Below, piece by piece: positions 29,746 through 41,345 of a stretch of DNA of 64,000 nt (positions are counted from its first letter, which is position 1; every line of letters begins with the position of its first letter). Made by a program: the position numbers and the translations under genes. The notes beneath the pieces were generated by a model, which saw nothing but the letters and a program-made list of their open reading frames with translations, did not search any database and was not told where the DNA came from. The stretch covers positions 31,261,531-31,325,530 of the forward strand of contig CM026554.1 in the NCBI GenBank assembly GCA_015143295.1, in the 5' to 3' direction. Source of the DNA: Tetracentron sinense (Eukaryota > Streptophyta > Magnoliopsida > Trochodendrales > Trochodendraceae).

Positions 29746-30038
29746 AAGTTGGCAAACATGAGAGGGATAGTGGAAGTTGGTGCATTCGCGAAGCATCAAG
29801 TACCTATGGGGTAAGTGTATGCAAATGATTTCTCAATGTGCAAAAGGATTTTTGAAAATATGGGTTTTAAAGTCAGTTGAGGGACAAGGTTTACTTCTAG
29901 GAGGATTTATGGTGTGTGAGTTATCTCTTGCAACATATTTATTGAATTTGTATGTCATGATCTCTCATTGGAGCACAAGAGAGCCATATGGGCCCAGAGA
30001 TAGATATAAGGCCAATGATTAGGAGGTAGAATCATTAG
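29746..30038. other. unassigned stretch
   Basis: An 81-codon plus-strand frame (29777-30022) has no domain I recognise. It might be a decayed part of the old LINE-A downstream, but I cannot show this. Confidence 0.3.
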
Positions 30039-30885
30039 CATGATTCAAAATATCGGTATCGGGTGCCATATCGATAAATCCAAAATGAGATACGTATCGG
30101 ACCGAATCGGATGGATACGGCGAAAAAAATTAGGATACGCCAAGAAATACTGAGATACGCAAGGAAAAACTTGAATACCTTGCATCAAACTTCTTTTAAT
30201 TCAAATAGAAGCTAAAAAAAAACTAAATGAAGGTCTCCAACTATGTTTATAACTATGCATATAAGAGTTAACAATTTTATAAGTTAAAAAAGACGTGCAT
30301 GTAAGGTATGAAAATACAAAATATAGTCATTTAGTTAAGTATAAGAAAAACAATTTAGATTTTAAAACCTTAAATAAGAATGTATTGAATTACAACCCTA
30401 AATTTGAAGCTTAATATAAGTCTTTTTTTGCTAAATAGTTACACACTTACACTATTAGTTGACTTTTGACTGTATAGATGAAAATAGTTTAAATTCTGAC
30501 CCAATCCCTAAAAGAACGCTAAAAAGAAGGTTTTGTTCTTGAACTGGAAAATTGACTTTTTATTCTTCAGGAATTTGTATTCAGGATAAATTTATGAAAT
30601 TCAAATAGGGGAATAACCTTATTTACATATTAATATCTAAAGTAAATGAAAGTAAAATCATTTACTTAAATAATATTTTATGTAAATAAGTTGTGTGTAT
30701 CGGGTCTGTATTGTAGATCCTAGTATAAATGGAAGGAGAAAAAAAATTAACTGAAAAATCCCGTATCGAGCATATCAGGTCTGTATCAGCCGGATATAAT
30801 GAATTTTTTTCCCAGCGTACCAGTGTAACAGGTAGCTCCAAATAGGATATGTATCGGCCTGTATCGGTCGATATTTTAAACCATG
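30039..30885. mobile_element. hAT-like element, 847 bp, perfect 8-bp target duplication
   Basis: The left end CATGATTCAAAATATCGGT and the right end CGATATTTTAAACCATG form the TIRs. The flanks ATCATTAG at 30031-30038 and 30886-30893 are identical. ATACG/TATCG words recur near both ends. No transposase frame is present. Confidence 0.88.
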
Positions 30886-30893
30886 ATCATTAG

Positions 30894-31049
30894 CCGGTCG
30901 TTTTGTTAGACTGGAACAAGTTCATATTGATGTAGAGGCTTTTGCTTCACAAGTACAGAGAGGATACAATTGGAGTTTTTTTTAAAAATAAAACCATTCA
31001 TGGAAAATATGTTGCTTCAGAACACGGATGTATATATCCAGCAAGAAGA
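30894..31049 (+). pseudogene. LINE-A remnant, part 1
   Basis: A frame reading KNKTIHGKYVASEHGCIY and ARRLWTSF runs into LINE-A part 2 (KVAFFFWIATLDKLL) when the LINE-B insertion is ignored. This corresponds to the region just before the zf-RVT domain at the C-terminus of plant L1-type ORF2. The start is undefined and the match at this end is weak. Confidence 0.5.
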
Positions 31050-31376
31050 TTGTGGACATCTTTTTTTTTTTTTTTTTTGATCAATAGCACAATTTATTGA
31101 AACCGAGCTAAAACAAAACAACAAAACAAGACACAACCGAACAAACTCAGAGTGAAGTAAACTCTCCAACAACCTACTACAACCCTACCAAACCCGAATT
31201 CCTCAAGGTTGCCAAAAATTAGAATACAAAATTCAGAATATCCTCCCTAGAGCATATTATGCCCACTAACTCCAAGACCGTCATCCGAATGCGAGCACAC
31301 AAACGAGGCATTGAGGTCCCCCCATCTTCAAATACTCTCCCGTTCCTCTCTTTCCACACAAGCTAAGAAATTGCTC

Positions 31377-33856
31377 CTAGAAGAACACCCCAAACCACCT
31401 CCCTAACCCTTCCTCCCCCTTTCTAGGGCCAACTCTCCAATAATTCCACATTGTCATAGGAAACACCCAAGGCACCTCCAACCGAGATAAGAAATAGTTC
31501 CACACCTCCCTTGCTACTGGACAATGTAATAAGAGATGGTCCACCGTCTCCTCCTCCTGGAAGCACATATAGCACCTATTTGGCAAACTCCAACCCCGCT
31601 TCTTCAACAGATCTTGAGTGAGAATTCTATCCAACACTGCAGCCCATAACAAAAAAGAGACCTTAGCAGGGACTCCTGCACACCAAACAACCCTATGAGG
31701 AAATCCCCCTATCCGGCATACTCATTGATCGATAGAGGATCCTAACCGAAAATCTCCCATGCTCCTCTTTGCTCCACAACCGACAGTCACGAACCTCTGG
31801 ATAAATGGCTATCACTGAGATAAGCTCCAAAAGCCTAACTAAATCTCTCATCTCCCAATCATGAAGGTCTCTCCTCAACCTAGGACACCAGACCACCCCC
31901 AAAGCACTACTCTCATATGAATCCACCACTAGAGCGTCCTTGTCTATTGTTAACCTGAAGATGTTGCCAAAATCTTCCACAAGCCTCGACAAATCCGACC
32001 AAACATCCTTCCAGAACCGAATTTCCGACCCTCTCCCAACTCGGTAGCGAAAGAAAGGTACAACCAAACCTGCCGTAGCCATAATGCCTTTTCACAGACC
32101 CAAGCCATGCGATCCCCTAACGTCCTTAGGAACCCAACACGAGTTCTCCCTATACTTTCGACCCTCTCCCAACTCGGTAGCGAAAGAAAGGTACAACCAA
32201 CCTGCCGTAGCCATAATGCCTTTCCACAGACCCAAGCCATGCGATCCCCTAACGTCCTTAGGAACCCAACACGAGTTCTCCCCATACTTGGCAACTATTA
32301 CTGCACGCCAAAGACTACTCATTTCCTCTCCAAATCTCCACACCTAATTTCCTGACAAAGTTTTGTTCATACGAATAATCGACTTCAAGCTCAACCCTCC
32401 CTCCTCCTTAGGACGACACATTTGGGACCAAGCCACCAAGTGATACTTAGCTTTGCTCCCTATCATTCTAGAGAAACTCCCGCTGCCGCCTTTCAATTAT
32501 GTCTGCAATAGAACGAGGAATAGTAAGAGTAGACAACAAATAAGCAGGTAAACTCTGAAGCGTGCTTCGTATCAAAGTCTCAATTTCCCCCATTTGGATA
32601 GATAAGACAACCTCCACCCAGATAACCTTTTCTCAACCCGATCTAAAACTGGATTCCACACTAATTTCAACTTGTAGCTAGCTCCAAGAGGCATCCCAAG
32701 GTAAATTGAAAGAAGAGAACCTACTCGACAACCTAGACAGATCGCCAGATGATCCATTATAGAAACCTCCCCCACATTAAGAATTTCAGACTTAGCCAAA
32801 TTTATGTGAAGACCCGACACTACCTTAAAGCAACGAAGAATGCACCTGACATTGAGAAGATCCCTTCTCGAAGCCCGACTGAAGATAAAAGTATCATCCG
32901 CAAATTGGAGATGAGAAATCCTCTAGGCCCTGGTTACCAATGTGGAATCCTTCAAATAGTGACCCCTCAGCTCTAACCACCATCCTACTTAACGCTTCCG
33001 TAACAATCACAAAAAGGAAAGGAGAAAGTGGATCTCCCTACCTCAGCCCCCTAAAGTTAGCGAAGAACCCCACCGAGCTCCCATTCACCAAAATGGAGAA
33101 AGAAACTGAAGCTATGCACGACCTTATCCATCTCCGCCACTTCACTCCAAACCCCATCCTTCTAAGGACATAGAGCAGGAACTCCCAATTGACATGATCA
33201 TACGCCTTCTCCATATCAATTTTACACAAGATGCCCGGATACCTGCCCCTCACCCTTGAATCGATACACTCATTTGCAACCAGAATCCCATCTCCTATTT
33301 GGCGCCCCCCAACAAATGCACTCTGCCCTAACGAGATAATAGAAGACATCACAATTTTAAGACTAGATGCTAACACCTTTGATAGGATCTTGTACGGGCT
33401 ACTCACAAGACTTATAGGCCTAAAGTCTTTGAGATCCACAGCCCCTTCCTACTTGGGAATTAATGAGATAAATGAACAACTCATCACTCTATCGAAACTC
33501 CCAGAAACAAATAATTCCTGCATCACTGCCATAAAATCCCTCCCCACAATGTCCCAACATCCCCTAAAAAATTCAATAGTAAAGCCATCTGGGTCGAGAG
33601 CCCTATCTCCTTCCATGCCTCTAATCACTCCTAAAACCTCTTCCTCCTCAAACTGAGCATCCAAGAGAGTCCGCTGGTCTTGAGTCAACCCATCAAAGTG
33701 AAGCCCATCTAGCTTTGGCCGCCACCGCTTCCTTTCCCTATACAACTCCTTGTAAAAAGAAATTATACTTTCCTCCATTTCGCTCTTATCTTCTACCCAC
33801 CGCCCCTCTACCCACAATTTGGAAATGAAGTTCCTTTTGCGGTTATAGTTCGCCAT
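31377..33856 (-). pseudogene. LINE-B ORF2 (reverse transcriptase plus zf-RVT), broken
   Basis: The frame is split into at least five open pieces: 33449-33856, 33038-33439, 32572-32820, 31693-32082 and 31377-31652, in different phases. Recognisable parts are the pre-RT segment with DPDGFTIEFFRGCWD, the RT palm with [13 protein letters not shown] and FADD, a post-RT segment (GWRLSYLSKWGKLRL) and the C-terminal zf-RVT with Cys-Cys-His-Cys spacing. Its product would copy LINE RNA into DNA at the target site. The many frame breaks show that it is not functional. Confidence 0.85.
32026..32291. repeat. 133-bp direct tandem duplication inside LINE-B
   Basis: Two adjacent copies with a 133-bp period, each running from CGACCCTCTCCCAACTCGG to GAGTTCTCCC and TATACTT/CATACTT. 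They differ at only a few bases, so the duplication is young relative to the other damage in the element. Confidence 0.9.
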
Positions 33857-33922
33857 TTGATGAAAATACTTTGTATTACCATCTCCCTCTTTGAGCCAGC
33901 GAGCCCGAGCTTAGGATTAGGT

Positions 33923-34011
33923 TTGTGGACATCCTTCATCCTATCAAAAGTGGCATTCTTTTTTTGGATTGCTACTTTGGACAAGCTCCTAAAAGTGGAC
34001 CACCTTATAGT
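33923..34011 (+). pseudogene. LINE-A remnant, part 2
   Basis: Reads LWTSFILSKVAFFFWIATLD then KLLKVDHLIV, the KVAFF-W...L block before zf-RVT. It is cut on the left by LINE-B (with its TTGTGGACATC duplication) and on the right by the copia element starting at 34012. Confidence 0.7.
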
Positions 34012-34253
34012 TGAACTCCTAAGGATTAGGTTTTAGGGTTTGTATCTAGGGTTTGAACTTTGAAGGAGGAGGAAGAAGAAGTAAAAGAGGAGAAAATTTA
34101 ATGTTTTTCTCGCTCTCATTTTATTTATAAGTAGGGTTTTTCCTAATTACAAGTATGCCATAATAGGCTATCAAAGACAAATATATTCCTATGCTAAAGT
34201 GTAACAAGTTGTAGCATATGATTACACAGACGAAAGATAATATTCTAAACTCT
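34012..34253 (-). repeat. copia-1 3' LTR
   Basis: Starts TGAACTCCTAAGGATTAGG on the plus strand and matches the right LTR over its length with several small indels. The outer end is set by the TG/CA rule and the adjoining purine tract. Confidence 0.8.
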
Positions 34254-34356
34254 CCCTCAAGCTGGTATGTAGATATTACAAATACCAAACTTGCCAATGA
34301 TTTTAGTGAACTGTGTACTGTTAAGACCCTTGATTAAAATATCAGCAAGCTGATCA

Positions 34357-34955
34357 CTAGTCTTCACAAATGATGTGTTTGGTTCTATCGTGTTGAACCA
34401 AATTGTGAGCAATGCTAATTGCCGCCTTGTCACAATGCAACTTCATAGGCTCTTGAATAGGGAGCTTCAGGTCGGTCAAAAGAATTCGAAGCCACATAAT
34501 CTCACACAATCCATGAGCCATAGACCCAAAATCTGCTTTTTCACTAGATCTGACAACTACAAACTGTTTCGTACATCTCCATGTGACGAGATTACCACAA
34601 ACAAACATACAGTAACCAGAAGTGGAGTACCTATCTGATACGGATCCAACCCAGTCTGCATTAGTGAAAGCCTCAATCTATAGATTACTAGTACGAGCAT
34701 ACAATAGACCTTGTCATGGAGCCGACTTGTGAAATTTAGAATCTTGTAAACCATATCCAAGTGTGCGGAGGTAGGCGCATGCATGAACTGGCTCACAACG
34801 CTGATCGCATACGCAATATTAGGACGCATGATTGAGAGATATATCATTCTTCCTACAAGTCTCTGATATCTCTCTGCTTCTACAAGCTTCTCACCGGTGG
34901 CTTCACCAAGCTTTTGGTTTGGGTCAATGGGAGTATCACAAGGCTTATAAACCAA
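34357..34955 (-). pseudogene. copia-1 RNase H and end of RT
   Basis: The minus frame 34955-34557 reads KPCDTPIDPNQKLGEATGE and then RYQRLVGRMIYLS, typical of the copia RT/RNase H connection. The frame 34608-34357 reads VTWRCTKQFVVVRSSEKADF and MAHGLCEIMWLRILL, the end of RNase H. A frameshift and a stop separate them, so it is non-functional. Confidence 0.85.
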
Positions 34956-34966
34956 TCATACCAATC

Positions 34967-35545
34967 TCATGTAGAAGGTCGAGGACATATTTGCGCTACG
35001 ATATAAAGATACCTTTCATGGACTTTAATACCCAAGAAATACTTCAACTGTCCTAGATCCTTGATTTCAAATTCCTTTGCAAGTAGGCCCTTCAACTTTT
35101 GCATTTCCTCCCGATCGTCTCCAGTTAACACAATGTCATCTACATAAACAATGAGGTCAGTCACCTTCTTGCCATTGTGCTTGACAAACAAAGGTATGGT
35201 CAACTTGGCTTTGTTTGTAGCTATTTTTAATCATGGCGTGACGAAACCTTTCAAAAAAAGCCCTAGGAGATTGCTTAAGCCCATACAAGGCTTTCTTCAG
35301 TCTGCATAGCTTCCCTTTAACTACAGGGCGCTTGAGCCTAGGAGGAGGTTTAAACTTTCATGTACACTTCTTCTTTCAAGTCACCATGGAAAAAAAATAT
35401 TTTTCTCATCAAACTGCATAAGTGGCCAATCTAGGTTGGATGCAAGAGATAAGAGAATCCTTATTGAGTTCATCTTTGCTACTGTTGCAAAAGTTTACTG
35501 GTAGTCTATGTCATATGTTTGTGTGTACCCTTTTGCAATGAGTCT
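34967..35545 (-). pseudogene. copia-1 reverse transcriptase core
   Basis: The minus strand reads YKARLIAKGYTQTYDIDYQ (35550-35480) and then DLIVYVDDIVLTGDD, with the catalytic YVDD at 35135-35146 and KDLGQLKYFLGIKV after it. Stops follow DIDYQ and occur in the middle. The upstream join to KWVFTVK is broken by the F-box insert. Confidence 0.85.
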
Positions 35546-37610
35546 GGCTTTGTACCTCCTGAGCGACCTGTACATATTGGAACCTTCCGACGTCGTAACA
35601 GCCTTGTGTACGCAACTGAACTGCCTAGACCTCGGATTCGGAATCGTCGGTTCTTGTAATGGCATACTTTGCTTGCATGAACCGGTAAGCTATGATCCTG
35701 TTTACTAGTGTAATCCTGTTCTGGGAGAGTATATGACTCTTCCCAAAATAAAGAATGAACGTGCGCTGGATGTGGTGTCTGGTTTTGGCTTTGATCCATG
35801 GAAGAATGAATATAAGGTGGTTCGTATGTATTATCTGGAGGATGAAAGAAAGAGTACTAGATGGGGGCTTAATCAGGATATATTAGTGGGTGAGATATAC
35901 ACTATTGGCTCCGGAGAGTGGCGAACAATTGGAGAAATCCCTTGCAAGCTCTTAGTTAGATCACCTCTGCAGTTTCTCTAACATATGTTAATAATAAACA
36001 AGCCCGTCAAAATTAAAGACTTTAAGAGGGCGGGATCAATATTTTTATTCTCGGACAAGTAGAAATTCAACATGCATAAAATAAGAAATTAAACGTAATT
36101 GGGACATAAGAGGAGGAAGTCTTTAAAAAAAAACATAAATCATTAAACATCCAAGTGATATGTGACTGATTCCAAAACAAAAGGATCAAAGTGATGGGTA
36201 TTTTTTGCTCAAAACAGTAAGAATGGAGACTGAGCAGCCAGATAAGCTAGAAGATGGTGACCACGCTCTCTAAGTATACTATGGACAACCACAATTTAAA
36301 AAGGAAGAAAAAGCTATATTTTCATAGTGCCAAACCATTCCTCATCTTGGTTTCCATCATATTCCCTTAAATTCAATATAAACTAAAAACTAATTTCGTT
36401 GTCTAACCATTAACGAATTTTTTTTATACCATAAAATCAAGTGCTCATGTGTGATGCTTTATCATTGCATGGAAATGAAAAAAAAAAAAAGGAAATAGGT
36501 TTTAGTGGTTCAGGCATAATATTCCCTCAAGCAACAGTAAGAAAAACGATCGACACAATTTTTTTTTCAAGATCAATAAAGCACAAAATGGCATTATGTC
36601 AAAAATAATTGGAAAACAAGGAGTTAAGTGCCTATTTACCTCATCCCAGTTTCAATTTCCCTCAGTGAAACCGGACTCGCCGCATGAGTAATTGCTTCGT
36701 AGAACTTGGATGGAAAGCCAGGAATATCGGAGCCCGTGAATTTTGTCTTTGGCTTGTAAGACATGAGACCATCATCTCCCTTATAAGAAAAACCAATCAC
36801 CAAGATTTCGCCATTTGTCATAATATCTATTGGGCGAATAACAACCTTCTCAATGCAATCCTTCGACCATGGCCAGTCGATGACAAACTCCTTAGTACAA
36901 GACCCCCTATCCGCATACTTCTTCATCACCCACATCTACACCTGTTCGCCAAATATCAAAAATGCAGAGTTGCTCCCTCAAAACCCCTAGGTCCATTTTG
37001 TATCATGTTAGAGAGCTTCTCACATCCAGATCAAAGTCATAGGGTGATAGGTCAGTGTAGAAGTCCTCGGCCCTCATATCATAAGAAACAATAAACTCAT
37101 TTGCCTCCATAAAAGAAAAACCACCTTCTTTGTCGTTTAGAAAATGAAGAGCTCCAGCAAGAAACGACACAGGTGATCTAACTCGGAGCTTGTAAGGGAT
37201 TTCTCCAATTGTTCACCAACTCTTGAGCCAATAGTGTATATCTCACCCGCTAATATATCCTGATTAAGCCCCCATCTAGTACTCTTTCGTTCATCCTCCA
37301 GATAATACATACGAACCACCTTATATTCATTCTTCCATGGATCAAAGCCAAAACCAGACACCACATCCAGCGCACGTTCATTCTTTATTTTGGGAAGAGT
37401 CATATACTCTCCCAGAACAGGATTACCTAGGTAAACAGGATCATAGCTTATTGGTTCATGCAAGCAAAGTATGCCGTTACAGGAACCGACGATTCCGAAT
37501 TTGAGGTCCAGGCGGTTTAGTTGCGTACTCAAGGCTGTTACGACGTCAGGAGGTTCCAACATGTACAGGTCGCTCAGGAGGTACAAAGCAAAGTATGTCA
37601 TCTTTGCTTC
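35545..37610. other. F-box gene fragments in inverted-repeat arrangement inside copia-1
   Basis: The left arm 35545-35979 (plus) and the right arm 37163-37610 (minus) are near-identical and inverted, separated by about 1.2 kb. Both encode GIVGSCNGILCLHEP, YMTLPKIKNERALDVVSGFG and DPWKNEYKVVRMYYLED, an F-box-associated (FBA) domain signature. The insert sits where copia-1 should read directly from KWVFTVK to RYKARL. A transcript across it should fold into a long hairpin. Confidence 0.8.
36636..37605 (-). pseudogene. F-box-associated (FBA) domain gene fragment
   Basis: The minus strand reads from YFALYLLSDLYMLEPPDVV through the FBA repeats to VWVMKKYADRGSCTKEFVID, NGEILVIGFSYKGD and SYKPKTKFTGSDIPGF, ending VSLREIETGMR with a stop at about 36636. 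That is most of an FBA domain including its natural C-terminus. The N-terminal F-box motif is not seen. Frame changes near 37137 and 36935 and a stop near 37010 break it. F-box/FBA proteins are substrate adaptors of SCF ubiquitin ligases; this copy is a captured, non-functional piece. Confidence 0.75.
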
Positions 37611-37659
37611 ACAGTGAACACCCATTTGCATTCCAAAGGAACTTTCCTTCTTGGTAAAT

Positions 37660-38581
37660 CAACCATGCCCCATTTCTTTCTTTTTTTTCCAAAGCTTACA
37701 TCTCTGCTTCCATTGCTTCTTTCCATTCTAACTTAGAAAGAACATTTGCAACACTGCGAGGAATAGGCACAGAAGACAGGGCCATGACAAAGATACTATA
37801 CGAAGAAGACAATGAACCATATAACACAAAATTAGAAATAGAGTGTTGTGTGGAAGAGCGATCACCTTTCCTATGACTAATATGAATATTAGAATCAAAA
37901 AGAGAGGTATGGATATCACCTGGATTTGAGGAGGATTCATGACAGGGCATATAAGAGTCTTCCTCATATGTACCTTTCATCCAAATTTTACAACTTGGTT
38001 CCACTCAAAAGCCTGCACCTCCCTTTGTTCCCCTCCATTTCCATTTCCATTTCCATTTCCATTACTTTTTCACTTCTATTTTCATTTTTTCTTTTTACTA
38101 GTTAGAGGGAAGTCCAGAGGATCAATTTGGACTAGTAAAGAAAAAGGAGACATTTCTTCAACACCAACGGTCTCTCCCAAAAGAGAAGTCTCCATTGCAG
38201 AATAAAAGGGGATAGATTCAAAGAAAGTTACATCCATAGAAATGAGGTACCTCCTGGAAGAGGGATGATAACACTTATACCCTTTATGGCTAGGAGCACA
38301 ACCCAAAAATAAGCACTTGATTGCCTTGAGATCAAGTTTGGTATGCTCTGATTTGTAAACATGAACAAAACATGTACAACCAAAGACCTTAAGAGGAAGA
38401 GGAAACAAACCAAAAACTTTTAGGAACATGCATACCAAACAAAATAGCACGAGTGATTTCAAACAGATGACGGTTCTTCCTCTTAGCAACACCATTTTAC
38501 TGGGGAGTACCAACATACGTAGTTTGGTCACTGGTGGATAATCCCGTGATCACTGAAGTAGGAGGAGAGAGTAGTAGACAG
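37660..38581 (-). pseudogene. copia-1 integrase C-terminal part and start of RT
   Basis: The minus frame 38531-38082 reads KVFGCTCFVHVYKSEHTKLD and KCLFLGCAPSHKGYKCYHP, the hallmark end of copia integrase. The frame 38004-37696 reads ALSSVPIPRSVANVLSKLEW and KEAMEAEM, and further down KWVFTVK, the beginning of the RT region. Frameshifts lie between them, and a (CATTTC)n-type run at 38036-38062 has expanded within the coding sequence. Confidence 0.8.
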
Positions 38582-38994
38582 ATACTCTCCACCATTATCA
38601 GAACGAAATATTTTTAACTTACCATCAAACTGGGTGGTAATCATTTTATGAAAAGACTGAAAAATAGAGCAAACATCACTCTTGTGCTTTAACAAGTAAA
38701 TCTACGTTACTCTAGAGAAATCATCAACAGATGTGACAAAGTAACGAAAACCACGAAAGGAAATAATAAGGGCAGGGCCCCACACATCAGAATGAACAAT
38801 GGAAAGAGGTGAATTGGCCCACACATCATAAAGCGTTTGAATGCCTCCATCTCATCACGGGAGAAGCTAAGGCTGTTAGAAGAGGATGGTGCCCCAGATG
38901 TAAGAGCTGGGGCTGGATCAGAGGCAACTGAGTAAGCGCTATAGCTAGGTCCACCACGACCACCACCGCGGCCACTACAACCTTCACCTCTCTG

Positions 38995-39995
38995 CAAGGT
39001 TTGAAATTTTGACGAAATTTCGTATATTTCGATGATATTTTTCGATTTCGACTAGTTCCGAAACATCTGAACCATGTATTTTGATTTTTACAAAATTTCG
39101 CAAATTTCGACGAAATTTCGTATATTTTCGATCGAAATATTTTCTACTAGTTTTTAAAAAAATATTTTCTCATAGTTTTTATAAAATTTCGCAAATTTCG
39201 ATCGAAATTTTGTATATTTCGACCAAATTTCGTATATTTCGGTCGAAATATTTTATACTGTTTTTTTTTATAATATTTTGTTGTTTACTTATTTATACTT
39301 AAGTTCTAATGGTCATTTACAAAATAGAACTTATGTTATAAAATAATAATTTTAAATTATAAATTAATTTCATTCTTATCTATATTTCAAAACCCTCCCT
39401 TAGATTATACTAATTACAATAAAGATTTCTTAAAAATTACATAAATGACCATATTACCCCTGTATTGCAAGTATTAACCTAATTATATTCTATAAATTAA
39501 ATATTATTTAACTATTCTTAGCATTGATTTTTATTATACACACAATAAAAAATTCAATAAAATCTTATTACAACGTTTTTAATTTTAACTATTCTTAGTA
39601 TTGATTTAACTATTCTTAGTATTGATTTTGATTGTATTTGAGTTAATTGTTATACTTGATTGAGAAATGAATGCAACTTTTTATGTAAGTTACATCAATA
39701 TTAGTGAATTTTACATTGTCGTCAGTATCAGCGCACGTCTTTAGCTCCCTTCTCATTGCATCTCTTATATACATTATTGTTTTTTTAATTTTTTCATTCT
39801 CAGATGTGTATTAACATCTATTTTAACATTTCCTGAAGTTTCATTGAAAAATTATATGTTTTTCACTATTTTTTTCGATTTTTTCCTCCACGTGTGATAT
39901 TATTCTCGCGATATCGATATATCTTGCGAAATATCCTCGATATATCTTTTTTCCATGGCTCGAAATGATACGCGATATCGATATTCAAAACCTTG
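38995..39995. mobile_element. hAT-like element, 1001 bp, perfect 8-bp target duplication
   Basis: The left end CAAGGTTTGAAATTTTG and the right end CGATATTCAAAACCTTG give short TIRs. The flanks CCTCTCTG at 38987-38994 and 39996-40003 are identical. The subterminal regions are full of AAATTTCG words on the left and CGATAT words on the right. No transposase. It interrupts copia-1 gag. Confidence 0.88.
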
Positions 39996-40637
39996 CCTCT
40001 CTGTTGTGGGTGGCCATAGAGGTCCCAACAAGTCTCTCTTGTGTGTTGAGTGCGACTACAGTGATCACACTTCAGCTTGTCTCTTTCATCATCGGTGGCT
40101 GCTAACCTACCACCTCCTTGGCTACCCTTATCACTATCTCAACCTCTGTGTTGTGACCATTAAGAAAAAACAGACTGCTCTAGAGAAGAGGGCTGCATAC
40201 TACACTGGCGACATTACTCCCTATGGAGAATAGAATAGGCCTCAGTGAGGGAAGAGAATGTCTCATTTCCCAAAATATGGATCTTGATTTGCTTATACTC
40301 AGGGTTGAGGCCAGCCAATAACTCAGACTCGGTGGTCTTCAACATACTTATACTTTACAACATCCTCACTATACTGAGTCCTATACAGATGAAATATATC
40401 AAACTCTTCCCACAAACAATGGAGAGTAGAGTAATACGTGGCCAGAGAAGCATCACCCTGTCTCAGTTGTCCAATACACTGTCTCAACTCATAAGCTCTA
40501 GCATGTGTGCCCCCCTCGAAGTAAGTCTGCATCACGACGTCCTATATCTCCTTGGCTGTGGAGAGAAGGATATACCCGTTGCTAAGATCTGGAAGCATGG
40601 AGTGGAGAAGCCATCTCGGTTTGCCATTTCCTAAAAG

Positions 40638-41205
40638 CATAGTCACAAAAAATTGCGTTTATTTAATTAAAAAAACCCGTTTAAAATACGCATTAATACT
40701 CTATTGTAGAAAACGGCGTTTTAAACCCATTTTTTTTTTAAAAAAAACACGTATTATAGTTTAAAATGCGTTTAAAACGAATAATACGAAAAAAAAACCC
40801 GATTAAAACAAATAATATGAAAAAAAAAAGGGATAATCTTGGAAATTTTTTGTAAATGAAGATTATGCAGATATTGATGACTTTGATGATGCTTTTGAGT
40901 GATTGATGAGTAGGAACTATTAAGTTTAAATGTGTATTATAGTTTTGTTTTTAATCTTGATAATTGATATTTTAATGAATTTTGATGCATTGATGGAATG
41001 AATTAGATGTTAAAATGATGTTTTGAACTTATTATTGTTGATTATAGTTACTCTTTTTGTATATTATCTCGCCAAATTGTTAGAAATATTAATTTGCATA
41101 GTTTATAATTAATAATTTTTTTCTCAAAGTTTTCTCGTATTTTTCCAAAATTTTCAATACTTAACCCTTGCCGAATTATTCTAGAACCCTGACTTTGTGA
41201 CTATG
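40638..41205. mobile_element. hAT-like element, 568 bp
   Basis: The left end CATAGTCACAAA and the right end TTTGTGACTATG are perfect 12-bp inverted repeats. The flanks cctaaaag (40630-40637) and cctgaaag (41206-41213) match at 7 of 8. Internal AAAACG/CGTTTT words are frequent. It interrupts copia-1 gag. Confidence 0.82.
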
Positions 41206-41345
41206 CCTGAAAGTAGGGTTAGTAGTGCTTTGGACTCTCACTTGTCAGGTACTCCATCTTATCCTTCTCTGTTATAAACAACATGACTGACTGTGACCAT
41301 GCAAGGTAATTGTTATCCTTCAACTTCATGGTAGTGAATTGAAGG

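Larger units (their letters stand above)
31061..33922 (-). mobile_element. LINE-B, 5'-truncated L1-type retrotransposon
   Basis: An 18-nt poly(A) tail (T's at 31061-31078) and an 11-bp target duplication TTGTGGACATC at 31050-31060 and 33923-33933 mark both ends. On the minus strand the order is the ORF2 region before the RT, the reverse transcriptase ([20 protein letters not shown], and FADD at 32893-32904) and the zf-RVT domain (CYMCFQEEETVDHLLLHC near 31560). The endonuclease part is missing because of 5' truncation. Stops, frameshifts and a 133-bp internal duplication make it inactive. Confidence 0.9.
38707..41345 (-). pseudogene. copia-1 gag, split by two hAT-like elements
   Basis: The minus strand carries KDNNYLAWSQSVMLFI (near 41340), the gag core GGTHARAYELRQCIGQLRQG (about 40510), the zinc knuckle CDHCSRTQHTRETCWDLYGH (near 40070-40010) and a Gly/Arg-rich tail GCSGRGGGRGGPSY. 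The knuckle and tail are separated by the hAT-like element at 38995-39995. The N-terminal part is separated from the core by the element at 40638-41205. Removing both restores the expected order. Point stops and frameshifts are also present. Confidence 0.82.

Noticed and set aside
35508-37631. A live F-box gene or gene pair
   Set aside because: No F-box motif, frame breaks in both copies, and the whole lies inside a copia RT frame as an inverted repeat.
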